The position numbers and the translations under genes are program-made. A DNA stretch of 64,000 bases from Apteryx mantelli (taxonomy: Eukaryota; Chordata; Aves; Apterygiformes; Apterygidae): the NCBI RefSeq assembly GCF_036417845.1, contig NC_089984.1:31159447-31223446 (forward strand), given 5' to 3'. The notes beneath the pieces were generated by a model. It saw only the letters and a program-made list of their open reading frames with translations. It was not told the origin of the DNA and searched no databases. This document shows, in pieces, positions 62,957 through 64,000 of the stretch (positions are counted from its first letter, which is position 1; each line of letters opens with the position of its first letter).

Positions 62957-64000
62957 GTTTTGTGGAAATGTTTTAGAATAGCTGTGCTCTGCCTGTCCTG
63001 GAAAGTTTTGACTATCCCAATGGCCCACAAAATGATGAAGTCTGAGGCCATTCAGCACATTTTATGGCTCAGATTTTGAATGGATAACTGAAAATTCTGC
63101 AAAATTTCTGTTCCAGAGATAGTCCTCGTTAATTTATACAGTAACAACATCTTCTCCTCTAAAAGGGTATTTCCTGTGATTAGGCTCTCAAGCATTCGTA
63201 TTTCAGGGCAGTGCTCACTTTTCGCTGCCAAAGTAAATAACAGAATGAAGTCCCGACTGGGCTATTAAGCCATTCCCTCTAAGGGATCATGCTCTGTTGT
63301 CAGCCCAGTAATTACTGCCATTGATTATCAGGGAAACCCACATTTCAGCCTACGTCAGCTTCTCATTCTCCTGGGTGCTTCACAACCATAAGTCAGTAAC
63401 TGGCAAACTCACACTCATGTGAACACTGAAAAAGAGTTCTAAACCAAGAAGAGCTTGGTGTCCACTAGTGTAAGGCTGGACTGTGCACTTGCTTCTGTTG
63501 CATTTGTTTAGATCTGGATAACACCATTGACTATAATGGAGCAACGCCAGATCTTATTTTGGCTCCGAATGTGAGACTGTACCACTTGCTTTAACTGCTT
63601 GCAGACCAGGGGGCATGTGAAACAGAATTTCTTCCTATTTCTATTTCTTTGTTGAACTGGTTCTCAGAAAGGCTTGAATCCCTCTTCCTGGCCTCTGTCT
63701 TGCTGCACCTGCTTTTCCTGGGGCACACAGCCCCACCTGCCATGTACAGGCTTGCAAAGCCCTAATTTAAATGGCACTCCTTTATTAAAAGATACATTCC
63801 AGAGGCATAAAATATTATTATCCAATATACATGGGCAGAAGACCAGCTGATCTCCTGCAGCACTGGGAGCACAAGATGGGACATGAGACTTGGCAGAGTC
63901 ATTCTCCAGAATGTACCTCACGTGGCAGCTGGAAACTTCATACATGATCTCGGTACTGAGACTGGAGACTGCCTTGGAGACCCTTCTGTCTCACACTGTA

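Larger units (their letters stand above)
54620..64000. other. Presumed COL17A1 5' flank, no gene recognised
   Basis: About 9.4 kb with no exon chain, RNA gene or clear transposon on either strand. Open frames such as 57867-58298 (143 codons) have no domain. It contains short TC, GT and A simple repeats. Enhancers may lie here, but none can be identified by eye. Confidence 0.55.

Noticed and set aside
1..64000. CRISPR arrays, operons, riboswitches, tRNA or rRNA genes
   Set aside because: None seen; the sequence is clearly from a vertebrate nuclear genome.

Overview
The window is vertebrate nuclear DNA, most likely from a bird. It has intron-exon genes with GT-AG junctions, two recognisable CR1 LINE fragments plus one decayed CR1-like remnant, few other interspersed repeats, and compact introns. 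No prokaryotic, plasmid, phage or CRISPR features were seen.

Layout. (1) 1-5.8 kb, + strand: the last four coding exons and 3'UTR of the Ste20-family kinase SLK (C-terminal 191 residues). One SLK intron carries a CR1 fragment. (2) 5.8-10.2 kb: a convergent (tail-to-tail) intergenic stretch with no gene I can support. (3) 10.2-54.6 kb, - strand: the whole of COL17A1 (collagen XVII, BP180), read from high to low coordinates. I could chain 56 coding exons by hand from start codon (49583) to stop codon (11391). They give 4614 nt including the stop, or 1537 residues, and every junction has the same phase. A TATA-bearing candidate first exon lies at about 54.5-54.6 kb. (4) 54.6-64 kb: presumed 5' flank, with simple repeats and no recognised gene.

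Collagen XVII is a type II transmembrane homotrimer of hemidesmosomes. The window encodes, in order: a Ser/Thr-rich cytoplasmic domain (residues 1 to about 455), a Trp/Cys-rich juxtamembrane stretch and membrane helix (about 456-477), the NC16A linker (to about 552), the long COL15 Gly-X-Y domain (about 553-796), and many short collagen segments separated by non-collagenous linkers, ending in a polybasic C-terminus. SLK next to COL17A1 matches the human 10q24 gene order as I remember it. That synteny supports calling the kinase SLK rather than its paralogue STK10.

No wholly new system was found. The most interesting points are: an overlapping five-codon upstream ORF at the COL17A1 start codon, a candidate TATA promoter with exon 1, uniform phase-1 exons, a repeated two-part ectodomain module, a ten-residue tandem repeat in a large Ser/Gly-rich exon, an exon that seems absent from human collagen XVII, a short paralogous intronic sequence 992 bp apart, competing splice donors at one exon, and a CR1 insertion abutting a splice acceptor. 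Comparisons with human proteins are from memory, not from an alignment.
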